This document shows positions 1-10,927 of a stretch of 64,000 nt of DNA, piece by piece. The position numbers and the translations under genes are program-made. Origin of the DNA: Rhizomys pruinosus. Lineage: Eukaryota; Chordata; Mammalia; Rodentia; Spalacidae. Where the stretch lies: contig VZQC01005904.1 of the NCBI GenBank assembly GCA_009823505.1, positions 168,044 to 232,043 on the forward strand, given 5' to 3'. The notes beneath the pieces are model-generated. The model searched no databases. It had not been told where the DNA came from and saw nothing but the letters and a program-made list of their open reading frames with translations. Position 1 is the first letter of the stretch. Each line of letters begins with the position of its first letter.

Positions 1-2270
1 ATGGTAGAGCAGCTCTGCCCACGGTGCCTGGGAACGCAGACCGGCAACGCTGTTGATTCTTCCCTGCCCTGTCTCCCTGCTCGCTCTGTGACTGCTGCCC
101 TGTGAAGTCTCTGCATCCTCACACAGAGAGGGTGCTCAGTGGGTAAGGAAGGTCCCACCCCAAAGTGAGGGAGCTGCTCTCCCTCAGGTTCAGAGACACA
201 CAGATCATCGCCACATTTTTCCTGAACTTTGGCTTTCTCTTCCTCCTTAGCGGCTGGTATTCCTGTTGGAAGGGGGAAGGGAACACGGGACGGTAAAGAC
301 GGGGATGGTTCTTCATTTTCAAAATGAAGAAGTTTAACCAAATTGACTTCCCTAAAAGATGCCATCTACAGTCACATTTTCTGGGTCAGGAAAGACAGCA
401 AGGGTCACCTGAAATCACACCTCACTGTTGTACAGATACACAGATAAGGGTAGGAAAGGAGCCTGTGGGGCAAGCAAGAGCCTTCCATACATAACTTTCC
501 AAGCTTCTGGTTCTTTATTCTTCTGAGATTGGTTCCTAGTCGCAATGCTTGAAACTAGACAGGTTATGAGTGTCGGGGCAGCTGTGCAGCATGGGGTGGA
601 CAGTGTTGGCGTCATGCTACAGAACATGGACGTGGTACAGGAGTGAACTTGGCCATCTGAGAAGCCAACAGCAACAGGCCAGGCAAGATCTGAACATTTC
701 TGCTCTGGCAGCTCCTGAAGCCTAGAACACCTTGCATTGCTTTGAGCATCTATATCTTCTGCATTGAGCATTAAGCTAGAGCTCAGTGTCTACCCCAACT
801 CTCAGATTCTTAGCATAGCAACTGAAGCTGCAGGAACATAGGAGAGTGGCATGTAAAACAGCCATCAGCTTTCTGGAAGGATCCCCAGGTGCTTTCTTCT
901 AAAGAGAGACATTTCTCTCTCAAAGCCAGGCTCCTGTGAAAGAATTCCAAGGTTGGCCAAGGTGGGTCTTCTGTTTCTCCACCCATGCCAGGTCTAAAGT
1001 CTGTGCCCACCGTGAGTACACAACCTTGGTCACTGCCAGGAGCTGGCTTTCAGCCAAGCAGTGCATCCTTTCTGAGGGTAAAACCGAAACAGCAACAGAA
1101 ACAGCATGAAAGCCCCTTGCTGAACCACAGCCTGGTCTGGGTGTCATTTTTGAGAATGCACTTCTCCATTCCGTGAATGGTTTACCGTTATGGTCCAGCT
1201 ATTTGTGTGCCCTGAGAACTCTCCAGCAACTCTTCTACCAAGAAATGAGCTAGCTCTTCAGGGACCATGCACACTATGTTAGTCATATCTGGAGGGAGCC
1301 AGACATTGGGGATTCACGAGAAACCCGCATTCCTGATGGTCCTTGTGGTAACACGTGGCCAAGTACTCCAACCAAATGGACTAACTGCAAAAGCCTCACA
1401 TCCAAACCTGAGTCTGGCCCCAACCCTAGTCTTTGCTAGTGCCACAGCTGGGCTCTAAAAATGAAACTCCCACCCAGAACTGAGATCTGGAAGCCAGAGG
1501 AAAGGGAAGTGGATCCGGCCTCTCTCCCTGGATGCCTTTAGGTAACGCACTCTTCTTTCAGACTTGTTCTTGGAACTAGAACATGGGACTTCAGAGTATG
1601 AAGCAAGTTCCTCTCCACTGTCGGTGTTTAAAATAGCCCAAATATCCACATCCATATCAGCGTATCACATCATATCAATACAGCTACCTACCCTTCCCAG
1701 GTCTATTTGATGAAAGGGCTTCCATACAAGTGAGATCCAGAGTTCTGGAATAGTGGAACAAAAAGGGCTCTTGGACGACCCAGAGAGGACCCTGGCTCCA
1801 TCAACTATGAGAAGCCATCATCTGCTTACTGAGCCTGTTTCTTCATCTGTTGAATGGGTTGTTGAGGTTGGAGATAACACGTGTTCTTTAGCAATGGCGG
1901 AACGGGCACTGCCGTGGCTCTTTTGCCGTCACCATTATGATCATCATTGGTAAAGATCTTTGGAAAATAACTCTTGAGCTAGAAACCAATTTCCAGCAAT
2001 CCCTCCAGGGCCAAAGTAATGCCAGACCTAAATCCTTAGCGTCTAAGTCTGCTATCTAGATATTTACACAGTGTATATTTTTGTCAGCAGACACTGTAGG
2101 CAGTTCCTTATGTGCGAATGCACCACGCCTCCTGCAGAAAATGACATCAGTTCTTTCCTGCATCTCCATAGATTAAAGAACGCAGGACAGAAGGCTCGTT
2201 TTCTCCTTTAAGGCTGTCATCATCAGGGTGGGCACCCTGTGACTCTTAAGACATTTCAGAGTTTGAAAAA
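1..2270. other. Unassigned non-coding DNA
   Basis: No recognisable gene, SINE or LINE was found. The longest open frame is 118 codons (minus strand, 415-771) and resembles no family I know; several short frames overlap one another on both strands, as expected by chance. It may be intronic or intergenic. Exons cannot be excluded by eye. Confidence 0.5.
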
Positions 2271-2465
2271 AAACATACATGTATTCACACACTTACAGTC
2301 ATACACACACACACACAATTAACAGTTATCCACACACATTTATTCGTATACATAAACTTATCCACACACAGTCATTCACAGGTATGCACAGAGTCATTCA
2401 TATATATATACCCATAGTCATTCCTATACGCAGAGGCAATCATTCACACATAAACACATATTCAT
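2271..2465. repeat. Degenerate CA-rich simple repeat
   Basis: Imperfect CA/CACATA-type low-complexity DNA with interspersed CATTCA-like words. The purest stretch is the (AC)n run near 2304-2320. The open frame here encodes only a His/Thr/Ser-rich simple-sequence peptide. Confidence 0.8.
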
Positions 2466-2791
2466 GAATGCATAACACCTTGAGAGCACTGGGAAGTAGA
2501 GAAACAAGGAGATTCTAGAAAAGAATCAATATTAGGTAAAAGGATAGCAGGTGACCAAGATGATAAAATGAACATGCAGGGGTTTTGACTATGCTCAGTC
2601 ATGCAAAGGAAGGGTGCTCCAATGAGTAAAACTTTATAAAAATCTCACCAGAGAAGTATAAACTCTAAAGATGATTGGAGATAACCCAGGGAACCAACCT
2701 AGAAGAGGACCAAATGAAGCCATCGGACAGAGAGGAAAACGACAAGAGAGAAAAATGGGCATTCATAAGAACTGGTGCAAAAATGTCCATG

Positions 2792-3024
2792 CCTAGCGGT
2801 TAAGAGCGCCGACCGCTCTTACAGAGGACCTGGGTTCGAAGCCCAGCACCCATATGGCGGCCAAGAACCGTCTGAAACTCCAATTCCAGGAGAACTTCAG
2901 TTCCAGGGGAATCCAACACCACCTTCTGACCTCCGCAGCATTGCACGACACGGGTGCACAAACCTGCATGCAGACAGTACATTCATACACATACAGAAAT
3001 AAATAAAATTTAAAAAAATATTAA
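2792..3024 (+). mobile_element. B3-type tRNA-derived SINE, 5' truncated, with target duplication
   Basis: The sequence starts abruptly in the pol III A box (CCTAGCGGTTAAGAG), lacking the usual GGGGCTGGAGAGATGG head. It continues through a B-box-like GGTTCGAAGCC, the body and a tail of AAATAAAT and A-rich DNA. A perfect 13-bp target duplication AAAAATGTCCATG flanks it (2779-2791 and 3025-3037). The body carries the doubled CCAATTCCAGGA/CCAGTTCCAGGG motif of the subfamily common in this window. The duplication shows L1-type retroposition of a 5'-truncated copy. Confidence 0.9.
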
Positions 3025-3667
3025 AAAAATGTCCATGTGTCTCATGAATAATGAGAGTTCTAAAAAGAAAGGAGGGATTGAATAGGATGGAAGACATTTC
3101 CCAAACAGGGTGGAAACTAGAAATTTTCAGACTCAAGTATCTTATCAAATCCCAAGCAGAGTTAATACATAGACAAATACAAGCAGGAATAGCATTAAAA
3201 AAAAAAAAGGCTTGTAAAGTAATGACACATCACATTAAGGGGAAGAACAATTTCTTATGAAAACCCCAAATCTATATCATGTCTATGACAACATGGACCT
3301 TTAGGACACTGGAGCCCAGAGACAGTGAGAAAAGCTTCTTCAATGTGATTTCCAAAAAGGAACTCACCAGCATCCTGTACATGGACAAAATGGAAAACAA
3401 AGGGAAATTGACATTTCAGATAACTAGTTTCCATTGTCATCAGACCTGTGTGATAAGAAATAGTCAAAGAATTCCTTCCCCTGAAGGGAAACGATGTGAT
3501 GAGACATAGCAAAATTTTAGACAAACATTAAAGACATCTTTTCTTTTCATTTTTAAAATATATGTTATTAAAGAAAAAACTATAATCTGAGCTTATACAT
3601 TTAATGCATGTAAAAGTTTCAGCATAAAATGATTAGTGGTCAATGTGATTGTCAGGTTTCTATGTTG

Positions 3668-3815
3668 GTTTTTTTTTTAATCATTTGGAGACAGGGTCTC
3701 CCTGTAGCTCCAGCTGTCTTGGAACTCACTCTGTAAACCAGGCTGGCCTTGAACTCACAGAGCTCTACCCGCCTCTGCCTCCCAAGTGCTAGGATTAAAG
3801 GCCAGCACACCAGGC
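3668..3815 (-). mobile_element. B1 SINE
   Basis: Antisense B1 (7SL-derived). From the poly-T side it reads GAGACAGGGTCTCCCTGTAG, then a version of the AGACCAGGCTGGCC core, then CTGCCTCTGCCTCCCAAGTG and the AGGATTAAAGG end. Minor substitutions suggest a moderately old copy. Confidence 0.92.
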
Positions 3816-3869
3816 AGTTTCCATGTTTTATATGAAGCAACACAGTTTTCGTTTGTTTGATTTACTTTA

Positions 3870-4130
3870 AAAAGAGTAGGTTTTTATTGAAGTTTTGTGT
3901 ATTTCATACAACATTTCACAATTGAATTTAGACTCATTTCCCTTTCCATGACTCCAACCCTGCCTGAGTTCACGCATTCTGCCACACATGTCTTGCATTT
4001 TTTTCTGTCTTTTTAAAAGTTTTTCTTTGCCGAGGTTTACTGTTTGGGGCAGAAGTTTACTGTTTCAATCAGTTCTTTGACCCAGTCCTTTTGTTGTTGT
4101 TTCCTCCAGTTTGTATTGTTTTAAAATATG
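3870..4130 (-). mobile_element. L1 3' UTR fragment (antisense)
   Basis: The motifs TTTTTATTGAAGTTTTGTG, CATTTCATACA and ATTCTGCCACACATGTCTT match the equivalent antisense L1 segment at 59050-59190. They are complementary to the L1 3' UTR read at 10760-10800. With the ORF2 remnant at 4886-6190 this looks like one broken antisense L1. Confidence 0.75.
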
Positions 4131-4133
4131 TAA

Positions 4134-4228
4134 GGGCTGGAGAGATGGCCTATTGGTTAAGAGTGCAGACTGCACTTGCAGATGACCCGGGTTTGATCCC
4201 CCAGTACCCACATGGCGGCTGAGAACCG

Positions 4229-4266
<38 letters not shown>

Positions 4267-4490
4267 CCTGCCTCTGCCTCCTGAGTGCTAGGATTAAAGA
4301 CGTGTGCCACCACGCCCGGCAGAAGTTTTTGTTTGTTTGTTTGTTTGTTTTGTTTTGGAGAACCGTCTTTAACTCCAGTTCCAGGGGAATCCGACGCCCT
4401 CTTCTGACCTCAGCAGCATTGCCCGACCGGGTGCACAAACCTACATGAAGACAGTACATTCATACACATAAAAATAAATAAATAAAAATA
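4134..4490 (+). mobile_element. B3-type SINE interrupted by a B1 fragment
   Basis: The head GGGCTGGAGAGATGGCC, an A-box-like region and a B box (GGTTTGATCCCC) precede the break at about 4233. The body resumes at 4358 with GAGAACCGTCTTTAACTCC and ends in an A-rich tail with AAATAAATAAA. This copy has the single, non-duplicated CCAGTTCCAGGGGAATCC motif, unlike those at 2792 and 5464. Confidence 0.9.
4234..4357 (-). mobile_element. Truncated B1 nested inside a B3 SINE
   Basis: About 28 T residues are followed by only the first 55 or so bases of B1 in antisense, ending GTGCCACCACGCCCGGC, then an unusual (GTTT)n tract. A 13-bp duplication of host SINE sequence, GAGAACCGTCTTT, flanks it (4221-4233 and 4358-4370), which proves a separate later insertion. 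Confidence 0.85.
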
Positions 4491-4509
4491 TTTAAAATAT
4501 TCATATGTA

Positions 4510-4885
4510 TATGTCACACATTTACCGAAATTATGACATCTGAAAATAATCTATGTGTTAATTCCAAAACGTGTTTAGGAATTCACATTTTTTCCTTTAA
4601 TTATATATTACTCTAAAATATGCTTACATACCGTCCACCCATATACTAAAGTTACAAAGTCTGAAAATAAGTGATAGGTTAATTCTAGAGCCCATTAAGG
4701 GATTCACATTTTAACTGTACAGTTCCTTTCAGATAAACATTTTTCTCTTTAATTTTATATTACTCTAAAATTACATACCGTCCACCCATATACCAAAGTT
4801 ACAAAGTCTGAAAATAAGTGGTAGGTTAATTCTAGAGGCCATTAAGTGATTCACATTTTAACTGTACAGTTGCTTTCAGATAAAA
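4510..4885. repeat. AT-rich tandem repeat, about three units of 120-150 bp
   Basis: The word TCTGAAAATAA recurs at 4539, 4660 and 4807, each followed by a GGTTAATTC-like word and ATTCACATTTT. TACATACCGTCCACCCATATA recurs in units two and three in slightly shortened form. It lies between the L1 3' UTR fragment and the ORF2 C-terminal remnant, so it could be an L1 3' UTR tandem array or an independent repeat. Confidence 0.75.
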
Positions 4886-6190
4886 AGAAATATAAATTTA
4901 ACGTTGTTCAGTTTGCCTTACAACTACAGATTTGGTGCTAGCATCCACAAATGAGGGATACCACTCATCTCTATATTTCCAGGATATTGTTACTTCACTT
5001 AGCATAATAATGGCTTCTAGTTCCATCCATTTACCTGCAAATTTCATGATGTTGTCTTTCTTTACTGCTGCATAGAGCTCCATTGTGTAGATGTATTATT
5101 TTCTTAGTTTTTATTTCATTGAACTTCACTCTGATTTTTATATTTCTTCTTGTTGATTAGGTTTGGAATTCATTTGTTGTTGTCTCTCAAGTGTTTTTAT
5201 TTGCAGTGCTAGTTTGGTCATTTGTGCTCTTTCTTTTTTTTAATGTAGGCACTTAGAGCTATAAATTTCTTTTGACTGCTTTTAAAGTATCCCATAGGTT
5301 TGGTGTGTTGTGTTTTCATTTTCATTTAATTCTAGGAATATTTTATTTCTTTCAGGAGTGTGTTGCTTAGTCTCCCTGAATTCTTGTAGATAGCAGGGCT
5401 TCTTCTGATGTTGATAATAAGCTTTATTGCACCGTGGTCTGATATAATGCATGGGATTATTTTTTATTTTTATTTTATTTATTTTATTTATTTCTGTATG
5501 TGTATGAATGTACTGTCTGCATGCAAGTCTGTGCACCCGTGTCGTGCAATGCCTCGGAGGTCAGAAGAGGGTGTCGGATTCCCCTGGAACTGGAGTTCTC
5601 CTGGAATTGGAGTTTCAGATGGTTCTCGGCCGCCATGTGGGTGCTGGGGATCGAACCCAGGTCCTCCGTAAGAGCGGTCGGCGCTTTAACCGCTAGGCTA
5701 TCTCTCCAGCCCTGCATGGGATTATTTTAATTTTGTTGTATTTGTTGAGGTTTGTTCTATGGCCCAGTATGCGGTCCCTTTTGGGGATCATTCCATGGGG
5801 TGCTGAATAGAAAGTATATTCCTCGATGCTTGGGGGAATATTCAGTAGATGTCGGATAGGTCCATTTGATTTATCATGTTGTTCAGTTCACATATCTCTC
5901 TATTTATTCTTTGTCCGGGTTGAACTAATATTGAAGTCCCCAACTATTAGTGTGTTGGGATTAATCTGTGCTTTAAAGTCTGGTGGGAATTGTGTTTATG
6001 ATGTTCAGTGCACCAGAGTTTGATGTGTCTATATTCACGATTGTGAAATCTTCTTGGTTAATTGTTCCCTTGATAAGAATGTAGTGACCCTCTTCATCTC
6101 TTCTGATTAGTTTTAATTTGAAGTCTATTTTGTCTGGTATTTGTATAGCAACACCTGCTTGCTTCTTACCATTTGATGAAGCAACGCAGT
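4886..6190 (-). pseudogene. L1 ORF2 remnant, internally deleted
   Basis: The part at 4898-5083 (minus strand) translates to the L1 ORF2 C-terminal signature ELYAAVKKDNIMKFAGKWME. From about 5105 the sequence jumps to antisense ORF2 central and endonuclease-side DNA, for example the stretch around 5900-6180 that parallels 59560-59890. The frame is broken repeatedly and the RT domain is missing. A B3 SINE splits it at 5464-5712. It cannot encode an active protein. Confidence 0.85.
5464..5712 (-). mobile_element. B3-type SINE, full length, with 16-bp target duplication
   Basis: On the minus strand it begins GGGCTGGAGAGATAGCCTAG, has a good A box and a canonical B box (GGTTCGATCCCC), keeps many CpGs, contains the doubled CCAATTCCAGGA/CCAGTTCCAGGG motif and ends in AAATAAAATAAA. 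The duplication TGCATGGGATTATTTT is perfect (5448-5463 and 5713-5728). CpG retention and the intact duplication suggest a relatively young insertion into the older L1. Confidence 0.95.
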
Positions 6191-6488
6191 TTTAACAGAC
6201 CATGCAAAGCACAAGAACCACAGTCTATCTCTAGCTAGTCAATAATAAATGCGAAAAAGCACAACTAAAAAGCCAATAGATAAATTGAGACGGAATTCAA
6301 AATATACTAAAAGAATTTTCAAAGCAAGTGGAAAAGGAGAACCAGAGGAATAAAACAGAGGATATAAACTGAAAACAGACAGTGAAATGGAAGGCCTACC
6401 TCTGAAGGTCTCTCTACATATCCAGCCGACCAAGAGAAGTGTCAATGCTGACATTGAAGTGAAAATTGCAGTTAAAGGGATCATCCAA

Positions 6489-6652
6489 GGCCGGGTGTGG
6501 TGACACACTCTGTTAATCCCAGCACTTGAGACGCAGAGGCAGGTGGATCTCTGTGAGTTCAATGCCAGCCTGGTCTACAGAGCGAGTCCCAGGCCAACTG
6601 GGGCTGCAGGGAGACCCTGTCTCAAAAAGGCCAAAAAAAAAGGGGGGGGGGG
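6489..6652 (+). mobile_element. B1 SINE
   Basis: Sense B1 running from GGCCGGGTGTGGTGACACAC through GGTGGATCTCTGTGAGTTC and CCAGCCTGGTCTACAGAG to CCCTGTCTCAAAAAGGCC, then a homopolymer A9G11. Copy C of the duplicated block begins four bases after this homopolymer. Confidence 0.93.
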
Positions 6653-6713
6653 AATCTCCAAATGGATAAAGATAAGTTTTTGTAAGATGTGCTCTTTGAA
6701 AAGAAAAAAAACA

Positions 6714-6867
6714 AATTTTTTTTGGTCTTTTTGAGACAGGGTCTCCCTGTAGCCCCAGCTGGCCTGGAACTCACTCTGTAGACCAGGCTGGTCTTAAATT
6801 CTCAAAGATCCGCCTGCCTCTGCCTCTGAAGTGCTAGGATTAAAGGCCTGCACCATCATGCCCTGCA
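6714..6867 (-). mobile_element. B1 SINE
   Basis: Antisense B1 (GTCTTTTTGAGACAGGGTCT onward), about 60 bases from a sense B1, so the pair forms an inverted repeat. A second, error-rich version is at 27522-27680. Confidence 0.92.
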
Positions 6868-6902
6868 GAAATTTTTTTAAAGGTTGTAAAAGGAGGCATC
6901 AT

Positions 6903-7122
6903 GAGACTGGAAAGATGGCTCAGCAGTTAAAGCATTGGATGCTCTTGCAGAGGACCCAGGTCTGGTTCCCAGCATCCACATGGCTGCTAACAACCATCCA
7001 TAAAGAATACAAGGTCCTTTTCTGGCCTCCCTGGGCATTTCATGATACAGGTGCACTTACATATATTCAGGCAAAACACTCATACACATAAAATACAAAT
7101 AAACGAGTACATTTTTTAAAAG
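6903..7122 (+). mobile_element. Old B2/B3-type SINE
   Basis: Head-like ATGAGACTGGAAAGATGGCT, A box GGCTCAGCAGTTAAAG, degenerate B box, and a tail with CATACACATAAAATACAAATA. Diverged flanking duplications (AAAAGGAGGCATCATGA near 6890, AAAAGAAGCATCGTGA near 7120) suggest an old insertion. Repeated in copy C near 27720-27955. Confidence 0.85.
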
Positions 7123-7616
7123 AAGCATCGTGAAAGCAGCCAGATCGATGCCACTAGGACCGCACCAGCCTGAGATGGAGAGATGGCACTGCCACGCAGA
7201 GGACCTGCCGTACCCATCAGTCATCTGGAAGACAAGGCAAGTACAGATCTGCGTGAGCCAAAGAGCAGAACTTTCAAACACAGGGAACAAAAATGACACA
7301 ATTAAAAGAAAAAAAAATTCTATAATCACATTTGAAAATGTTAACACCCAACTGAGCAATGTTAATCTGATGTGAAAACAACCGTGCTCTTATATTGTGA
7401 ATCCCTTAAAAAAGAAATAAAAAAAGGAAAATGTTAACATCCTTTATGATTAATTGATAGAAAAACTAGGCCTAAAATCAGGGGTGGTATCTATATTTGC
7501 CTAAAAACACCCATAGCTTGGCTTAATTGCTATTTAGAGAACTCTATGCCCAATGAAGCTTTTGTCAAGGTAAGACATTATATTCAGTGAAATAAGTCAG
7601 GCACAAGACAAATGCT

Positions 7617-7808
7617 GGGGCCAGTGAGGTGGCTCAGTGAGTAAAGCCTGAAGACCTGAGTTCAAGTCCCAGGACCCACATGGGTGGAGAAGGAGAGAAC
7701 TGACCTCCACCAGTTGTCTTCTGGTCCACATACCCTCTCAGTGACACACATGTCTCCATACACATATGCACACATATGTACACAAATAAAGACATGTAAA
7801 AATAAGAT
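7617..7808 (+). mobile_element. Old B3-type SINE
   Basis: GGGGCCAGTGAGGTGGCTCA, AGTTCAAGTCCCAGGACCCA (B-box region) and a CATATGCACACATATGTACA tail identify a diverged tRNA-derived SINE. Repeated near 28454-28640. Confidence 0.8.
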
Positions 7809-8262
7809 AAATACTGGATATTCTCATTTATATAAAAAAATTCTAAAAATGTTGATCTTACCAAAGCAGAAAACAGAATAGCAGTTACCAGCAATCAGGA
7901 GACTGTAGGGGGTCAGGGAGGATACTGGTTAACATGTATAGGGATAGAGTTGTACATGAGGGTTAACTCACATTCTGTTGCACAATGAATGGGTCATTAT
8001 AGTTCAAAATTAACTGTATATTTCAAAATAGCTCAGAAAGAGGATTATGAATGATTCTAACGAAAAAGATGAAATGTTTGAGATAATAAATGAGCCAATT
8101 ACCCTCCTGTGATCATTACCTATATACATAGATTGAAATATCTCTCTGATTTCCATTAACGTGTATAATTATTTGTCAATTAAAAACAAAGCTATATTAC
8201 AAATTAGAAGATAACCTATATGTGAGTCCATATAAAAAGACCCAATAAACTGGAAAATTGTA

Positions 8263-8405
8263 TTTCTTTTTAAACAAGGTCTTATTATATATCCCTGGCT
8301 GGTTTGGATCTCATTATGTAGACCAGGCTGGCCTCTAACTCACAGAGATCTGCCTGCCTCTGCCTCCCCAGTGCTAGGATGAAAGGTACGCTCTACCAGG
8401 CCTGG
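8263..8405 (-). mobile_element. Old B1 SINE
   Basis: Antisense B1 with a diverged 3' end but recognisable ATGTAGACCAGGCTGGCCTC and CTGCCTGCCTCTGCCTCC segments. Repeated near 29105-29255. Confidence 0.85.
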
Positions 8406-8409
8406 AGGA

Positions 8410-10927
8410 AAGATTACATGTCTGCAGAGAATTTTCATTGGCTACAATAGAATTAGAATAGAACTCAGAGACAGTAAGATATCTAGGATGTTTAGAGTCA
8501 AACAGATGTTTAGAGTCAAACAGCACATTTCTAAGTAACCCATGAGCTGAAGCAGAATCATAAGGAAATTAGAAAAACTTTTGAACAGAGTGGCAATGAA
8601 AACAAAGCAGTGGTAAAAACAGTGTTGAAACGACAGAAACATTCCCTTTAAAGTTAGGAACTCGGCAAGGTTGCCCAGTCACCACTCCTCTTCAATATAG
8701 TGCTTGAAACACTTGCCAGGGCAATAAGGCATGAAAAGGAAATTAAAGGAGTACTAATTGGAAAAGAGGAAGTCAAGCTATCCCTATTTGCTGATGATAT
8801 GATTGTTTACTTAAGGGATGCTAAAAACTCCACCAGAAAACTCCTAGAAATGATTAACAGCTTCAGCAAAGTGGCAGGATACAAAATTAACCTAAAAAAT
8901 CAATAGCCTTTTCTTTAAACCAACACACAAGACTGAGGAAAGAATTCAAGGGACCTTCCACTCACAATAGCCGTCAAAAACAATTAAAATACCTAGGACC
9001 AAACCTACCAAAGACACCAAAGATCTCTACAACAAAAATTTATACCCTTAAAGAAAGAAATTGAAGAAGACAATCAGAAGATGGAAAAAAACATCCCTAT
9101 GCTCATAATGGATTGCAAAATAACATAGTAAATAAGTGTTCATTTCTATCCCAAAACCTCTTGTATAGATTTTAACGCACTACCAATTAAAATCCCACAG
9201 AGTTTCTTCACATGGTTGGAAAAAAAGTCCTTGATTTATTTGGAAACAAAAGACCCCTGAATAGCCAAAAAACCCGTGAACCTGAGTTGAGTAAGAAGCA
9301 ATACAGGGCTGGACTCTATACAGACTTCAAATTACTACAGGGCTATAGTCATAAAACAGCTGGTACTGGCACAAAACAGACCTGTTGACCCAATGGAACA
9401 AAACTGAAGATCCAACTTGAGCACATTACAATTTTCAGCATTCTAATATTTGACAGAGGGGGCCAAGAAGCCACATGGGGAGAAAAGACGCATCTTCAGC
9501 AGTGGTTGTTGTCAAAGCTGGATCACACTTGTAGAAGAATGAAAATTAAACCCCTACCCTCCTTACCTTGTACAAAAATGTCAACTCCAGATGGAATTAA
9601 AGATCTCAACATGCAACCAACACCTCTGAACGCACTATAGAAGAAAAGTTGGCAGCGACCACAAGACATATGGCATAGGATAAGACTTCCTAAATCAGAC
9701 CGGCAGCTGTGCAAGAATTAAGGTAGATAATTGACAAATGGGACTCATTAAACTCAAAAAGGCTTCTGTACATCAAAAAGAAACATATCAAGGCGTGAAG
9801 AGAAATCCACATCAGTGGGAGGAAACCCTCTCACCACAAAACATCTGACAAAGCTTATTTTGATTCCAGAATATATAACACTACTCAACAAACAAAAGAA
9901 GAAAGAAACGAAAATGACCCACCTCAATAGCATTGAACAAAGAGCTGAACAGAGACTTCACAAGTGGGTATTAGACATGGCTGATGAAATAATCTTAAGA
10001 AGTGTTCACATCATTAATCATTAAGGAAATGCAAATCAAAACCACTTAAGTATCATCTTCAGTCCAATAAGATTGGCTAGGATCAAGACAATGTACCTAG
10101 TGTGGAGAGGTTGTGGGGAAAGAGGAACACTCATCACTGCTGGTGGGATGCAACTCATATAACAGCCAACTATGGGAAAGCGTGTGGAGAACCCTTGGAA
10201 CTTGGAATGAAAGAACCTTGCCACCTTGACCCAATCATAACCTCTTGGGCATGTACCCACAAGACCTCATCCTATCACAGGATACATGCACGCCATGTTT
10301 ATTTCACGCTCTTTCACAAAGCAGGGAGCTGGACCAACCCTAGCATGCCTCAACTGCGAGGGATAGAGAAAAATGTGGTACATCTATTACAACGGATTAT
10401 CTATGCAGCAGAGTTAAAGAACGATGACATCATGAGCTTGCAGGAAAAATGGCTGGAACTAGAAGACATCATGCTAGGCGTAGTAGCGTAAGTATACACA
10501 GTCCCAGAAAACAAATGACTAATGGTATCCCCTCATCTTTGTGGATGCTAGTGCACCATTACCTAATTGTAAGTATTTCTTGTGCACAGCCCTTGCAGTT
10601 TCTTCCAAGTAGTTGGGACGTGAAGCATAATGGAAACAACAACAACAAGACTTGGTGTAACAACAACCACAACAGAAGGATTGCTCAAAGAACTGACTGA
10701 AACGGTGGACTTCTGCCAAAACAGTCAACTTCCACATGAAGAATTTTTTGGGAAAGAACTGAAGGAAGAGATGAAAAGCATGTTTGGCAGAATGTAAAGC
10801 TTGGTGTGGGGGTGGGTGGGGGGTAGGGTGGGGGAGGGAATTGGGTCCTAGATTTGATTAGTAACATAACTTGTACAAAAAATATATATATATAATAAAT
10901 AATAATAATAATTAAAACAAAAAAAAC
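8410..10927 (+). pseudogene. L1 ORF2 3' half plus 3' UTR, 5' truncated
   Basis: A sense L1 remnant. The frame at 8700-8906 holds reverse-transcriptase palm sequence including the FADD box ([13 protein letters not shown], Asp pair of the catalytic site) and the downstream helix (SKVAGYKIN). The following 1.7 kb is degraded ORF2 C-terminal half with many frameshifts. It ends in a G-rich 3' UTR (10806-10838) and an A/T-rich tail (10875-10927). Upstream sequence (8410-8640) resembles ORF2 linker DNA and includes an 18-bp direct repeat (GATGTTTAGAGTCAAACA twice near 8488-8523). No intact ORF; some indels may be sequencing errors. Confidence 0.88.
10806..10838 (+). other. G-rich tract of L1 3' UTR (potential G-quadruplex)
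   Basis: Runs of 3-6 G separated by T or A (GGGGGTGGGTGGGGGGTAGG and following). G-rich polypurine tracts are a known property of mammalian L1 3' UTRs and can form G-quadruplexes. Copy C shows a differing version at 31700-31746. Confidence 0.7.

Noticed and set aside
8700..8906. Functional reverse transcriptase or domesticated RT
   Set aside because: Only 68 codons around the FADD box are open; the flanks are frameshifted L1 ORF2 and the 5' half is absent.
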